Positions 11,058 to 21,945 of a DNA stretch of 64,000 nucleotides are shown piece by piece (within the stretch, counting starts at the first letter, position 1; the number at the start of each line of letters is the position of its first letter). A program made the position numbers and the translations under genes. Below the pieces are notes generated by a model. The model saw only the letters and a program-made list of their open reading frames with translations, made no database searches and was not told the DNA's origin. The DNA is taken from contig OZ024867.1 of the NCBI GenBank assembly GCA_964017155.1, forward strand, positions 19,197,089 to 19,261,088. The letters are read 5' to 3'. The stretch comes from Oasisia sp. SBJ-2009 (Eukaryota > Annelida > Polychaeta > Sabellida > Siboglinidae).

Positions 11058-11630
11058 TAAAGCGGTGACACTTTCACCGATTTAGTAACTTCAGTAGATA
11101 TTGGCCTATGAACCACAAGAAATAACTCACGTTCGACGTCTAACAGCATATTTTGGGTAAGCTGGTAAACAGTCAGGACGTCGATGTCATTGCGCAATCA
11201 CTGAGGCCATTTTAATATATAATGTTGGTATCATATAATGGTAAAACACAAAATCCATGGTCATGCAATTAACGTTGTTAGTAAATCCCCAACATGATAT
11301 TCCTGGCTGTCAAATGATGACTACGTACAATCTGTTTAATAACAAAAATATATATTTCAGACTCCATAGTAAAATACAGTTTACATTATGACGCTATAAA
11401 AATGTCATACCTCGACTATGAATAAGCTAATGATGAATGTTCCTGTACTAAAGAAAAGAGTGAACAAAACGGTCAAGGAGTCCAATGAAGACCAACGAGT
11501 CTATTGCAGGAATGTTGTATCTAAACCATTCACATTTAACTCATAGTAGAGTAACACACTAGCATTGCAAGCTAATGGTAACACTTGTAACATCTTTAGT
11601 GAAAAATAACATACATGTAGCGAGAAAATA
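11058..11630. other. Intronic DNA without recognised gene
   Basis: AT-rich intron between the 37-nt exon and the last EGF exon. A minus ORF at 11197-11038 was examined and rejected because the only nearby acceptor is followed by an in-frame stop. Confidence 0.6.
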
Positions 11631-11639
11631 TGCATTTAC

Positions 11640-11750
11640 TTTCACAGTGTGTTCCTGAATAGTTAGGCCAGCAGTCGCAAGTGTAGGAATCTGCACCCGA
11701 CAAGCACCGACCATTGTGGGTGCACGGATTGCTCCAACATCCAATGTAAT
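11640..11750 (-). CDS. EGF-like domain exon (last, divergent)
   Basis: 111 nt, phase 1-1, acceptor tctgattaaag and donor GAAA|gtaaat. The peptide has all six EGF cysteines: GCWSNPC, GRCLS, YTCDCW and GTHC. It differs clearly from the near-identical EGF copies upstream, so it is an older member of the array. Disulfides 1-3, 2-4 and 5-6 are expected in the extracellular part. No D-x-N/D-E calcium-binding consensus is evident before the first cysteine. Confidence 0.85.
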
Positions 11751-11967
11751 CTTTAATCAGACACGTGTCACGTATAGTAATTAGTATGTAAGTTTATGCA
11801 ACACATTTTACTGGCTTAACACATAAAATAAAATAAATATAAGGTACGTTTTATCAGAAACAAGTATCTGGCTACATTCGCAGGCATTACATTATCAGTA
11901 TATGATGATTGGCAATACATCAATTTCAAGGCATACCAACATTGGAATTTACTGGTAGACACGTAGA

Positions 11968-12340
11968 TACATCAAGTGCTTGTTTTGATCCACATTTGCA
12001 CACAATTCGATTAACATTTTTACCTGAACTTGTATTTATCTAATGATAATAACGAATTGCACAGATTCAAAATTAAGTTGAAACAGAATGCGTGTGTTGT
12101 GCGCGTGTGTGTGTTTGCGCGTGAGGATGTGTGCGATTTAATTGGTTAAGTGTGATGGTATTGATGATTATTTATTTGTTGAATCAAACACATAAAGGAA
12201 AGCAATATTATTGTGTGCTAGTTATTTACTTTCGCAGTGTGTTCCTTCGTAACTCGACGAACATCTGCAGTTGTAGGAACCGTCTCGAAATGTGCACGTA
12301 GCTACATTCTGGCATGGATTGCTCATGCAAATGTCTTCTG
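11968..12340. repeat. EGF-exon duplication unit, copy 1
   Basis: The text acatcaagtgcttg ... cacaattcgatta ... aaggaaagcaa ... gttatttactttcgcag plus EGF exon recurs at 26045-26160, 26470-26885 and 29355-29690. The shared block covers the exon and several hundred bases of its downstream intron (gene sense), so each EGF copy arose by duplication of genomic DNA, not of cDNA. Confidence 0.8.
12230..12337 (-). CDS. EGF-like domain exon
   Basis: 108 nt, 36 codons, phase 1-1. The peptide begins [15 protein letters not shown] and continues [19 protein letters not shown], with six cysteines in canonical EGF spacing. It differs at about 4 of 108 nucleotides from the copy at 29521-29628. Its acceptor (gttgcag) is directly preceded on the gene strand by a (TG)n tract of about 147 bp, unlike the other copies where the intron there is unique sequence. 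Confidence 0.87.
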
Positions 12341-12341
12341 C

Positions 12342-12587
<246 letters not shown>

Positions 12588-12589
<2 letters not shown>

Positions 12590-15500
12590 TGTTGGGTGTG
12601 GTGCAGCGCTCGGTAGCGGCTCCCACGACAGCTGTCTTATTGCTACACGTTTTTGACGTATTTCAACTCGCTGATCGTTTTAATATTTCACAAGTGCGTT
12701 TATGAAGGTACGGTAATTATTCCGGACATTTACATTTTACTTGAAAACGGCTACTGGTGCCAGACTTTTTAAATTTTAAATCGACATTCGTCTATGCCTG
12801 GTTTGATAAGTGGCTGCAAACTCATCAAGCAGAACGTTGTGGTCTATTTGGACCACTGGACCCCGGCCTGCACTTGTGCAATCGCAAATGGTACGCAGTT
12901 ACGCATGACGCACATGCAGCCCGCATTTGTGACAACAATGACGCACACAGTGAGTTTGTAACAACAATTACATCAATAGTGTGTTATTCTAGGTCACATT
13001 TGTTGTCTGTTGACCGATCTGCAACCAGGGATACCAGATCTCTGACCGGCTGTGTGAATCTTCTTCTTCGTCAACTATGCATCTTCAGGCGTTTCTCTAC
13101 GAGACGTAAACACCGTGGCGGTCGTAAAATTGCAAAACACATCGAGACAATAGTTCACTGCGCACGAGTACCGACGTTGCCACAACGAAGCCGGAATGTA
13201 CACAACTTAATAACATTACCGCTGTGTAAACAGATCAGCAACAACCGTGATCAAGGTGTACGCGTGTGTTACGTCAACGCTCAATCGTGCAGGAACAAAA
13301 CACTTGCCATTGCGGACCACATATTGGATAACCAACTCGACATGATGGCGATATCCGAAACGTGGTTGAAATCTTCACGCGACTCCAATGTGATTAAAGA
13401 CATCGTGCCAAATGGATACTGTATTAAGCATACGCCTCGTCCTACTGGCAAAGGAGGCGGTGTCGCTATTATCCACAAATCCGAAATCGTCCTACAAAAA
13501 CAAGATACCGATGCGTTTCGATCGTTTGAACACATCGAGTGCCGGATGAAAACACCCATGTCTTCCATGAGAATCGTTGTCGTTTATCATCCGCCGCCAT
13601 CAGCGAAAAATGGATTAACAACGACTGTGTTTTTTGAAGAATGGGACCGGTTCATCGATCAGCATACCATAAAACCGGGTCCTTTTATTATGATGGGAGA
13701 TTTGAACATTCATATTGACAACACTACAAATGCTGATGCACGGCGACTGATCAATTCTGTGAATGCCACAGGAATGGTGTTGCATGTTCGCGAGCCGACC
13801 CACAGGAAAGGTCACACGTTAGATGTACTCATGACCCGCAGCACGGACGAACACCTAGTGCGAAAGGTCACCATTGCGGACATGGGCCTTTCCGACCATT
13901 TTGCTGTGAATTTTAGTATAAACGTTGTTCAACGTCGCACTGGTTTAATGAACATCAGATATCGGAAAACACGCGCTATCGATGCAGTGGTTTTTCGACG
14001 AGATATTCCGCTGTTCCGTTCCAATGAGCTAGACGCGCTGAACGTGGATGAACTAGTTGACCAGTATGATAATTTGCTTGTCAACTTAGTGGATTCACAC
14101 GCGCCTATGCTTGAAAAGCAAATCCGACTACGACAAGATACAGTGTGGTATACAGATGATCTGCGGGTAGAGAAACGAAAGAAACGCCAGAGAGAAAGAT
14201 CCTGGAGAAAATCCAGACTAGAGGTAAACAGACAATTGTACGCTGACCAGTGCAAGAGAGTCAATGCATTACTTACTAAAACAAAATGTGCCTACTATTC
14301 CAGCAAAATCCGTGACACAGGCAAGAATCAACAACAACTTTATCGAATTGTAAATTGCCTGCTTCATCGCAAAGTAGGAACTATGCTCCCTACGCACACG
14401 TCCGAAGCTGAAATGGCGGGTCTGTTTTCCAGCCATTTTTCCGAAAAGATCAGCAACATATGTCGTGAGTTGTCTCTCAGTTCCGACGTAACAAATGGTG
14501 AGAAACACGTATATATCAACAACTGCTGCACATCGAAACTGTCTTCCTTCGCCCTACCAACACCAGACGAAATCAAGACTATTGTCATGGATGCTCCACC
14601 AAAATCATGCAACCTTGACCCAGCTCCTACATGGCTGGTTAAAGACACGATCAATGAACTTCTTCCTATTGTGTCGCACATCGTTGTGACATCACTGCAA
14701 TCGTCCGTCATGCCGGAAAAATACAAGACCAGCTACATATCGCCACTACTCAAGAAGACTGGACTAAATCCGGAGTTACTACTAAACTATCGGCCTATAT
14801 CAAATCTGCCATTTATTTCTAAAGTAATCGAGCGTGTCGTTGCAAAACAGCTGACTGTCTACTTGCAAGAAAACGACTTACACGACCAGTTTCAGTCCGC
14901 ATACCGGCAAGATCACTCTACCGAGACGGCGCTGATTAAGGTCCACAATGACATTCTATGTGCAGTCGATCGTGGTTGTGTCGTTGTGTTGGTCATGCTT
15001 GACTTGACAGCCGCTTTCGAGACCATCGACCATGCCATTCTTCTGAGCAGACTCTTTCATAGATTCGGGGTCACGGGCGCTGCGCTTGAGTGGTTCCGAT
15101 CGTACTTGTCCGGTCGCCACCAAGTTGTTCGGATCGGTAATGAAAAATCACCCCCTACGGATGTGATGTTTGGTGTCCCACAAGGCTCCGTACTAGGGCC
15201 ACTACTGTTTACAGCATATATTACACCAGTAGGCGACATTATCAAGAAATTCGGCCTGGATTACCACCTCTACGCCGACGACACACAGTTGTATATCTCC
15301 TTCGCTCCTGGGGGAGATAGTCAACAAAACACAATGGATCGTTTGTGTAGCTGCCTCCAGGAAATTGGTGAATGGTCTCGAACCAATTCACTCAAGCTGA
15401 ATGACCACAAGACGGATGTCATTGTGTTCGGAACAAAGCAAAGGTTGCCGACGCTCAAGGACTTTCGCATCACTGTTGGTGACACGACAAGAATTCCTTC

Positions 15501-16389
15501 AACAAGTGTTCGCAACCTTGGCGTTGTATTCGATTCCTCCCTCAGCATGACCAGTCACATCAGTACCATTTGCCGAACAGGATATATGCATCTTCACAAC
15601 ATTAGCCACATCAGGCGATATCTCACAATAGATGCCACTAAAGCACTCGTTCACGCTTTTATTACATCAAGACTGGACTACGGGAACGCGCTACTAATTG
15701 GACTACCTCGGGACCAGATAAATAAACTCCAGCGAGTTCAAAACATGGCAGCCAGAGTAATCACGTTTACACCACGTCGTGATCATATAACGCCAGTTCT
15801 AAAAGACCTACACTGGCTGCCAGTTAAATGCCGCATCGAGTATAAAATACTTCTCCATGTGTACCGATGTCTGAATGGGACGGCTCCCGTGTATCTGTCA
15901 AACCTACTAAAGAGACAGAGTCCAGGACGCACGCGTTCATCTAAACAACATTTGCTCGTTATTCCGCGTACGAAGCTGACCAGTTTTGGTGACCGGTGTT
16001 TTCGTGTGGTGGGACCTCGCCTATGGAACGCATTGCCCATTGACATCAAGTGCTGCAGAACTTTGTCGGCTTTCAGAAAGGCACTGAAAACGCACATTTT
16101 CAAAACATATTACTGCTGACATTTTAAATATTCAATGCCATTTTAGAAAATTGGTTTCAAATATTTTATCTTATCTTATTTTTTATTGAAATTTATATAT
16201 CCCATCGTTTAGTATGTGTTTTGCATGTAAATAGCGTATTTTTTTTTTCTTCTTCTTTTTTATCTGAAAGTAAATTTTACAGTTGTATTTATTATTATTA
16301 ATATTAGTTTTAATACATAATGAATAGCTTTATATTTTATTGTACAGCGCTTTGAGCATATTTGAATATTGCGCTTTATAAATAATAAA

Positions 16390-16415
<26 letters not shown>
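12588..16415 (+). mobile_element. Near-complete L2-like LINE
   Basis: It has a 5' region of about 170 bp, one long ORF (12757-16119), an AT-rich 3' UTR, and a tail motif gcgctttataaataataa followed by (ATT)n at about 16388-16415. That hairpin-like tail with a short microsatellite is characteristic of L2-type elements. It lies in the EGF-array intron, antisense to the host gene, and the Ngaro element follows directly. Confidence 0.85.
12757..16119 (+). CDS. L2-like LINE ORF: APE endonuclease + reverse transcriptase
   Basis: 1120 codons, uninterrupted. Residues about 165-395 form the APE-type endonuclease: VCYVNAQSCRNKT, ISETWLK (catalytic Glu), IMMGDLNIHID, and LSDHFAVNF (the SDH catalytic pair). 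Residues about 600-900 form the RT: NYRPISNLPFISKVIE, VMLDLTAAFETIDH (motif A), [14 protein letters not shown] (motif B) and YADDTQLYISF (motif C). After the thumb comes the C-terminal LHWLPVKCRIEYKILL and RLWNALPIDIK region seen in L2/CR1 proteins. The N-terminal 165 residues include a basic segment (RRKHRGGRK). Motif A has Glu where AFD is usual, at the second acid rather than the metal-binding Asp. The open frame suggests a recent, possibly competent copy; the true start codon is uncertain. Confidence 0.9.
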   Translation: MPDFLNFKSTFVYAWFDKWLQTHQAERCGLFGPLDPGLHLCNRKWYAVTHDAHAARICDNNDAHSEFVTTITSIVCYSRSHLLSVDRSATRDTRSLTGCVNLLLRQLCIFRRFSTRRKHRGGRKIAKHIETIVHCARVPTLPQRSRNVHNLITLPLCKQISNNRDQGVRVCYVNAQSCRNKTLAIADHILDNQLDMMAISETWLKSSRDSNVIKDIVPNGYCIKHTPRPTGKGGGVAIIHKSEIVLQKQDTDAFRSFEHIECRMKTPMSSMRIVVVYHPPPSAKNGLTTTVFFEEWDRFIDQHTIKPGPFIMMGDLNIHIDNTTNADARRLINSVNATGMVLHVREPTHRKGHTLDVLMTRSTDEHLVRKVTIADMGLSDHFAVNFSINVVQRRTGLMNIRYRKTRAIDAVVFRRDIPLFRSNELDALNVDELVDQYDNLLVNLVDSHAPMLEKQIRLRQDTVWYTDDLRVEKRKKRQRERSWRKSRLEVNRQLYADQCKRVNALLTKTKCAYYSSKIRDTGKNQQQLYRIVNCLLHRKVGTMLPTHTSEAEMAGLFSSHFSEKISNICRELSLSSDVTNGEKHVYINNCCTSKLSSFALPTPDEIKTIVMDAPPKSCNLDPAPTWLVKDTINELLPIVSHIVVTSLQSSVMPEKYKTSYISPLLKKTGLNPELLLNYRPISNLPFISKVIERVVAKQLTVYLQENDLHDQFQSAYRQDHSTETALIKVHNDILCAVDRGCVVVLVMLDLTAAFETIDHAILLSRLFHRFGVTGAALEWFRSYLSGRHQVVRIGNEKSPPTDVMFGVPQGSVLGPLLFTAYITPVGDIIKKFGLDYHLYADDTQLYISFAPGGDSQQNTMDRLCSCLQEIGEWSRTNSLKLNDHKTDVIVFGTKQRLPTLKDFRITVGDTTRIPSTSVRNLGVVFDSSLSMTSHISTICRTGYMHLHNISHIRRYLTIDATKALVHAFITSRLDYGNALLIGLPRDQINKLQRVQNMAARVITFTPRRDHITPVLKDLHWLPVKCRIEYKILLHVYRCLNGTAPVYLSNLLKRQSPGRTRSSKQHLLVIPRTKLTSFGDRCFRVVGPRLWNALPIDIKCCRTLSAFRKALKTHIFKTYYC

Positions 16416-16458
<43 letters not shown>
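16416..16458. repeat. (TA)n between L2 tail and Ngaro left end
   Basis: TA run following the LINE's (ATT)n tail; the Ngaro element begins at the next base. A matching (TA)n lies at its right end, so the element probably inserted into a TA array. Confidence 0.95.
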
Positions 16459-16460
<2 letters not shown>

Positions 16461-16651
16461 CCACCATTTGAACAGAGTTAAAATGTTTTTTATGTGGGCG
16501 ATGCTGCGACCTTTTCTTATACTGTAGGGTAACCCGACCTGACCACGTGACTAGCGTGTCCGACTACAAGTTTCAGCCTCTTTTTCATTCGAGCACTGCT
16601 GGAGAAGGTAGCTTTTTCTATGCTATTACAGTTTTAACTTTGTGTGTTTTT
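16459..16651 (+). repeat. Ngaro split direct repeat A1
   Basis: Starts aaccaccatttgaac and ends in tttgtgtgttttt; nearly identical to A2 at 25136-25328 over about 193 bp. Confidence 0.93.
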
Positions 16652-16931
16652 TATAACACATCTTAACTGCCTTTATATGCATTATTATGTACATTGAATA
16701 TTCTATTCCCTGTACGGTTCGGTGATTGTTTGGGGATTTACTCCACTTGTTGTTATAACTGTAAATTTGGTAGCGCTGCTAGCTCGCGGTCAACGCCCCC
16801 CGTTTAACTACGGCTGATCGCGGCCGCGATATGCTCCTCCGCTGCCGTAACCCGGTGAGGGCAAGCGTTGACCTTAAATATAGCCTGTATATACACTTCG
16901 TGCGGCTAGATTACAGCGGGTTGCCTTCACA

Positions 16932-17024
<93 letters not shown>

Positions 17025-17636
17025 CCCGCTGGACATAATACTTATAATACCTTGGGTGTCCGCGCCCTGCTCTCTCAGTGGTGTGCGCCTGGCTGTTGGT
17101 ATATACAGCGTGTACGCATCACTGCAGTCTCGCGTACTATCAGCTGTTTGTACATACTATCGAAACCGTTTTTCATTAATGAGTTCGTAACGTAGGATAT
17201 AACACCACACCGTGGAGCCTACCAACCCCTTCCACCTTCCTCCCCCGTTAATGCAATAGCCCGCGACTAGACGACAAACATTTTGAAGTTGCATTGAAGG
17301 ACAGCCACTGTAGAGGCCTAACTGAGGGCGAATACATTTATCTCTATGACTGTGGTGTTATTCGTAGGGGGTTGAAGCGTTTGAGCTGATGTCTTCCTTG
17401 CTTGACTTAAGTTATCTATCCCTTCCTGGGGAAATTGTAATACTACTACTATTATTTATTAATTTTACGAGCACTACACAATATGTTCTATAGCGCTGTA
17501 CCATAAAATATCGAGCTATTTTTGAGGTGTAAAATACTAGTAATAATAATATTAACTACACCTAAAAATTACTTTCAGCTAACGATATATGGCTCTATTT
17601 GCGCTTACAAAAGTAACACCACTGGAGGTATTTGTT
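16652..17636 (+). other. Ngaro 5' untranslated region, with (TA)n at 16938-17024
   Basis: No coding region; includes a GC-richer patch around 16780-16870 and a perfect (TA)n array. It probably holds promoter sequence, which was not resolved. Confidence 0.5.
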
Positions 17637-17687
17637 GTTTGATTATGGTTTAGCCCAACTGAGGGCAACCTTTGTACACCTTTATGC

Positions 17688-18150
17688 TTAGCCCAACTGG
17701 TGGCTATTTAGCCCACCGGCATTCAGTAGATCCTTCAGACTAGCCCAACTGGTGGCATTGAGCAGGTCCTTAAGAATAGCCCCACTAGTGGCATTCAGTA
17801 GGTCATTAAGACTAGCCCAACTGGTGGCATTCAGTAGGTCATTAAGACTAGCCCCATTGGTGGCATTCAGTAGGTCATTAAGACTAGCCCAACTGGTGGC
17901 ATGCAGTAGGTCATTAAGACTAGCCCCATTGGTGGCATTCAGTAGGTCTTTAAGACTAGCCCAACTGGTGGCATGCAGTAGGTCATTAAGACTAGCCCAA
18001 CTGGTGGCATTCAGTAGGTCATTAATACTAGCCCAACTGGTGGCATTCAGTAGGTCATTAAGACTAGCCCAACTGGTGGCATTCAGTAGGTCATTAAGAC
18101 TAGCCCAACTGGTGGCATTCAGTAGGTCATTAAGACTAGCCCACATGGTG
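17688..18150. repeat. 36-bp minisatellite in the Ngaro 5' region
   Basis: About 12-13 tandem copies of a 36-bp unit containing tagcccaactggtggcatt, with point variants (cccaact/ccccatt). Because 36 is a multiple of three both strands stay open, giving spurious repeats such as SLNDLLNATSWA on the minus strand and FSRSLRLAQLVA on the plus strand. Confidence 0.95.
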
Positions 18151-18361
18151 GCACATTATATACAGTCCCGTCGGGCTGCTATTATATCCACACTCTGGTG
18201 GTGTTGGCTGTTGCAGCATTTTATCAACGTTTTTGTTTGCGTAGGGTTGGCAGTGCTTGTTAAATACATTATAAGTACAGTGGATATTGGCTATATTAAT
18301 TAGTGGCATTCTCTTGGTATCTACTGTTTACTACCTGAATTAGGTCGTTAACTTAGCAACA

Positions 18362-19150
18362 ATGCCACCACGGAAGAGAAAAGCACCGCAACGTTCCGAG
18401 GGAGAAAACAGGCGCAGGAGGGTTCGTGGACGTTCGGCTGATGTCGCCACCGTCACGGATGGCCCAGTCCTGGACGAGACGCTGGGCGCTATGGCCGGGA
18501 GGCCAGATCACGGAGACGTGCCGACCATCACTCTTGCTGCTTTGCAGGAGCAGATGTTGCAGATGCTTCAACACATGCAAGCGAGAGGCGATGTCATCAC
18601 AGACATGGCCGCTGCCTCCACTGCAATGAGACCTGGTGTGACAGCCGCCCCTGGCGCGGCTGCAACTGCTACAGGGACTGCTGATGCGGCCCCGATGCTT
18701 GCGGTTGCCGGAGGTGAGGCCATGGACCACCCGTCGAACTTGGACACTTTCTCCTCGGTGCCACTAGGCAGCCTTGTTGATGAACGTGTAAAATCTAAGA
18801 TTTGGGGCAAGCAATTTGTAGATTTGGGTCTGCTTGTCAGCACACCCAAATCTCAAACGACCCTTTTGGTTGACCCCATTATGGGGACATCCCAGGTGCA
18901 CGTGAAGGATCAGCCCACTGCTAAGATCTACAACATCGAGCAGTGGACGGATGCCTTGCTGATGTATGTGGCAATTTATACGCAACGTTTTCCCAATGAA
19001 ATTCAGGACATTCTGAAGTATATGCAACTGATTCGCTCCCTGGGGACCACTGTCCAACCTCGTGTTTTCGTGGCGTATGACAATGATTTTAGGAAATCAA
19101 GGGCAATTAATTCGATGCCCTGGTCTCATCTCCACCCTGAGCTCTATCAC
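18362..19150 (+). pseudogene. Ngaro gag-like ORF, first part (interrupted by a LINE)
   Basis: The ORF begins MPPRKRKAPQRSEGENRRRR, a basic N-terminus, followed by an Ala/Thr-rich stretch. A conserved block follows with VDERVKSKIWGKQFVDLG and later AIYTQRFPNEIQDILKYMQ, and YDNDFRKSRA near a PW motif. Such helical F-x-x-Y-D-x-x-F-R patterns are typical of gag of DIRS/Ngaro elements. From about residue 263 the frame runs into an inserted LINE C-terminus (IATNPTFLPKRSEST...), so the final 80 codons of the open frame are chimaeric and not gag. The zinc-knuckle part resumes at 19778. Confidence 0.75.
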
Positions 19151-19777
19151 AAGGTGACGAGTAACGCTCACATTGCCACCAACCCTACTTTTCTTCCTAA
19201 ACGGTCAGAATCAACTATCATTTTGACCGTGCCACGAACCAGAACTGTAACATATGGAGACATAACTTTTACGAAAGCAGCGGCGACGCTATGGAACAGT
19301 TTGCCTGTTAACATTAGAAATGGTGATACCTGCACTACATTTCAAAGGCAACTGAAGACATTTCTGTTCCGGCAGCACTATATAGAAAACAAATAGACTC
19401 ATCAACACTTTTAATATACTTAATATTTATTCTTAATAGTTCATTTATTTTAATGCCATGAATGTACATTTTATCCGCAATCTTACTACTTTTTATTCCG
19501 CTTAATTCTATATATTTATTTGTTTATTATTATCATTTGATAGTTCTTACGTAATATATTACTTAATTACTTATTGCATTATATAATTGTATTCTTACTC
19601 TTTCAATTTACGACTATTGTTGTTTAGCTTTTAAATGAGTTAACTAAATATTGGAATGTTTTAATTTCTCTGTAGATTTATTATTATTATTATTAATGTG
19701 AACTGTAAAGCGCCATAGAGCACCGTGTGATTATGTCGCTATATAAATATTGTATTTTATTATTATTATTATTATTA
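19150..19777 (+). mobile_element. 5'-truncated L2-like LINE nested in Ngaro gag
   Basis: The last about 80 codons of a LINE protein (TVPRTRTVTYGD, ATLWNSLPVNIR, RQLKTFLFRQHYI) end at a stop at 19396. A 3' UTR with cgccatagagcaccgtg-type tail and (ATT)n at about 19758-19777 follows. It is in the same orientation as the host element. Confidence 0.82.
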
Positions 19778-20016
19778 AACGTAAGCAGCCTTTTCCTCGG
19801 AGGCAGTCCTTTCCAGCCGGCTTCTGCTTTGCCTTCTGCTCTACCGGTACCTGTCGTTATCCAAGATGCACCTTCAGACACTCGTGCCCGACCTGTAGCG
19901 GCCCACACATGCCAGCCCAGTGTCCAGCCAAATGCCAAGCTGCCACCCTACCCAAACCCCAGACTCCCAACACCAGTACGCACCGCCCCGCTCCTCGCTT
20001 TGCTAAACCAAAGTAA
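19778..20016 (+). pseudogene. Ngaro gag-like ORF, C-terminal zinc-knuckle part
   Basis: Directly after the LINE tail the frame reads KRKQPFPRRQSFPAGFCF, then C-x3-C-x4-C-x4-H type fingers within CSTGTCRYPRCTFRHSCPTC and HMPAQC, ending at a stop near 20016. This cysteine-rich knuckle closes DIRS/Ngaro gag proteins. It lies in a frame different from the gag N-terminus because of the insertion, and overlaps the start of the RT ORF. Confidence 0.7.
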
Positions 20017-21540
20017 TTATGATTCTACGGCTACGGCAGCTCTTATTACCGGTTTATCTGAAGGCTTTCACATTCCCTTTGAGGGTGACCTCCATCATAG
20101 ACCAGTTCCATGTAATCATCCGTCACTTCTACTACACCCTTCTATTGCCAGGGATATGATCCGTGATGAGACAAGGCTGGGCCGTATAGCTGGCCCTTTC
20201 TCAGCACCTCCATTGATAGATTATGTTGTTTCGCCTCTAGGGCTCATCCCTAAGAAGGATCCTGGTAAATGTTGCATTATTCATGATTCATCTTTTCAGA
20301 AACGGGCTTCGGCTAATTCTGGTATCCCGCAAGATATTTGTTCGGTGTCTTACGAATATTTTGATTTCTTTGTATCTTTATTGACGACATTGGGCCAGGG
20401 CTGCTTCATCGCCAAAGCTGATGTCGAATCCGCTTTTCGCATTGTGCCTATACATCCTACGGACTACCATCTGCTAGGGTTTGCATTTGATGATCAGTAC
20501 TATTATGACATGTGCCTTCCTACGGGTTGTTCTATTTCATGCAATATTTTTGAGCAGTTTAGCTGTGCGCTTCAATGGATTCTACAACACAAGTACAGAG
20601 TCACGCCCATGTCGCATATCTTAGACGACTTTATCTTTCTGTCGCCTTCGGAACAAGTTTGTCAACACTATCTCCAACAGTTCTTTTCCTTGGCCGAATT
20701 GTTATCTATTCCTGTAAATCACAAAAAGACTGTCATGCCATCCACACGTGTCATAATTCATGGGATCGAAGTAGATACGGTGTTGATGCAGGCACGGCTG
20801 CCTCAAGATAAACGTGAGGCCGCTATTACCTTGGTTCGAGCCTATAGGCGTCGCAGAAAGGTGACTTTACGGGAACTCCAGTCTGTCATCAGAACTTTAG
20901 CTTTCGCATGCAAAGTCGTTATCATGGGTCGCCCATTTCTGCGTCGTTTAATTAACTTAACTATTGGCATTACTATGCCACATTTCCACATTCGCCTACG
21001 ACAGGAAGCACGCCTGGACTTAGCGGCATGGGCTTTGTTTCTGGAACACTACAATGGTACATCGCTATTGCTTAATGACTTGTGGACTTCTTCGGAAAAG
21101 CTAGAACTTTTCACTGATGCTTCGGGGTTTGGATATGCAGGCTTACTGGACGGGCATTGGTCCCAGGGGTTGTGGCCTCATTCCTGGATGGATTACAATA
21201 TTGCTATCAAGGAGTTATTTACGATTGTTCTTGCTTTACGCATATGGCCTTCCATCTTAGCTGACAGGCGGCTTCTTGTCTTATCTGACAATGAAGCAGT
21301 GGTTCACATCATTAACAACCAAACCAGCAAAGACAAGAAGCTCCTGTAACTCATCCGTACATTGACAGCGTCACTCAAGCAGAACAATGTTATTCTTAGG
21401 GCCAAACACGTTCCTGGAAAGACAAATGTTATCGCTGATGCACTGTCTCGGTTCCAGGATACGCCAGACCTACGCCGCCAGTATGGCCTCAAGCCAGTGC
21501 AGTCGGTCATCCCGCCGGATCTCCTGCCTTGGCCTCTGTA
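19960..21540 (+). pseudogene. Ngaro/DIRS reverse transcriptase-RNase H, stop codon near end
   Basis: The frame is open from 19727 but real homology starts near 19960. RT: RDETRLGRIAGPF, SPLGLIPKKD, KADVESAFRIVPIH (motif A), LPTGCSISCNIFEQF (motif B) and HILDDFIFLSP (motif C, LDD). RNase H: LFTDASGFGYAG, WPHSWMDYNIAIKELF and VLSDNEAVVHIIN carry the catalytic acids D, E and D. A TAA at 21347-21349 cuts the frame, yet the same frame continues beyond it with VILRAKHVPGKTNVIADALS, the conserved end of DIRS-order RNase H. The stop therefore removes a real C-terminus. No methyltransferase domain follows, which supports Ngaro over DIRS1. Confidence 0.85.
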
Positions 21541-21945
21541 ATCCAGCAATTGGTTAATGGTGCGTTATCAGATCTGACATCTAAGGCTTATCAAAACAGT
21601 ATTTCCAGGTTCCATGAATTATGTAGCACACATCTTCATATAAGCGCATGGTTTCCATCTAAACCGCCAGCTGTGGTTTCCTTTGTTGCGTTTTGCTTCC
21701 AAGACGGATTTGCCCCAGCTTCTATTGCGAGCACATTATCTGCCATTTCTTATGTACATAAAATACATAATTATGTAGATCCCACGGCTGCTTTTGTCGT
21801 TAGAAAGCTCTTTCAAGGGGTAACTAAGTTGAGGCCTTCTTGTGATCAGCGGGCGCCAATTACTCCGGCCGTCCTCAGTAAACTGATTGATTCTACACAA
21901 CATATTTCTATTTCGTATTATGACAGGCTTTTGACTTCGGCCATG
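21529..21945 (+). pseudogene. Ngaro tyrosine recombinase, N-terminal half (split by LINE)
   Basis: The 139-codon frame starts ASVIQQLVNGALSDLTSKAY and has the SAM-like core-binding fold seen in tyrosine recombinases (PAVVSFVAFCFQDGFAPASI, a helix-rich block, then KLRPSCDQRAPITPAVL). It breaks off at YYDRLLTSAM where the L2-like LINE begins. The catalytic half resumes at 24010. Confidence 0.82.

Noticed and set aside
11038..11197. Minus-strand exon candidate with a good gtgagt donor
   Set aside because: The only nearby acceptor (cctcag) is followed in that frame by a stop codon.
17688..18303. 152- and 183-codon repeat proteins on either strand
   Set aside because: By-products of a 36-bp minisatellite; no start context or flanking domain.
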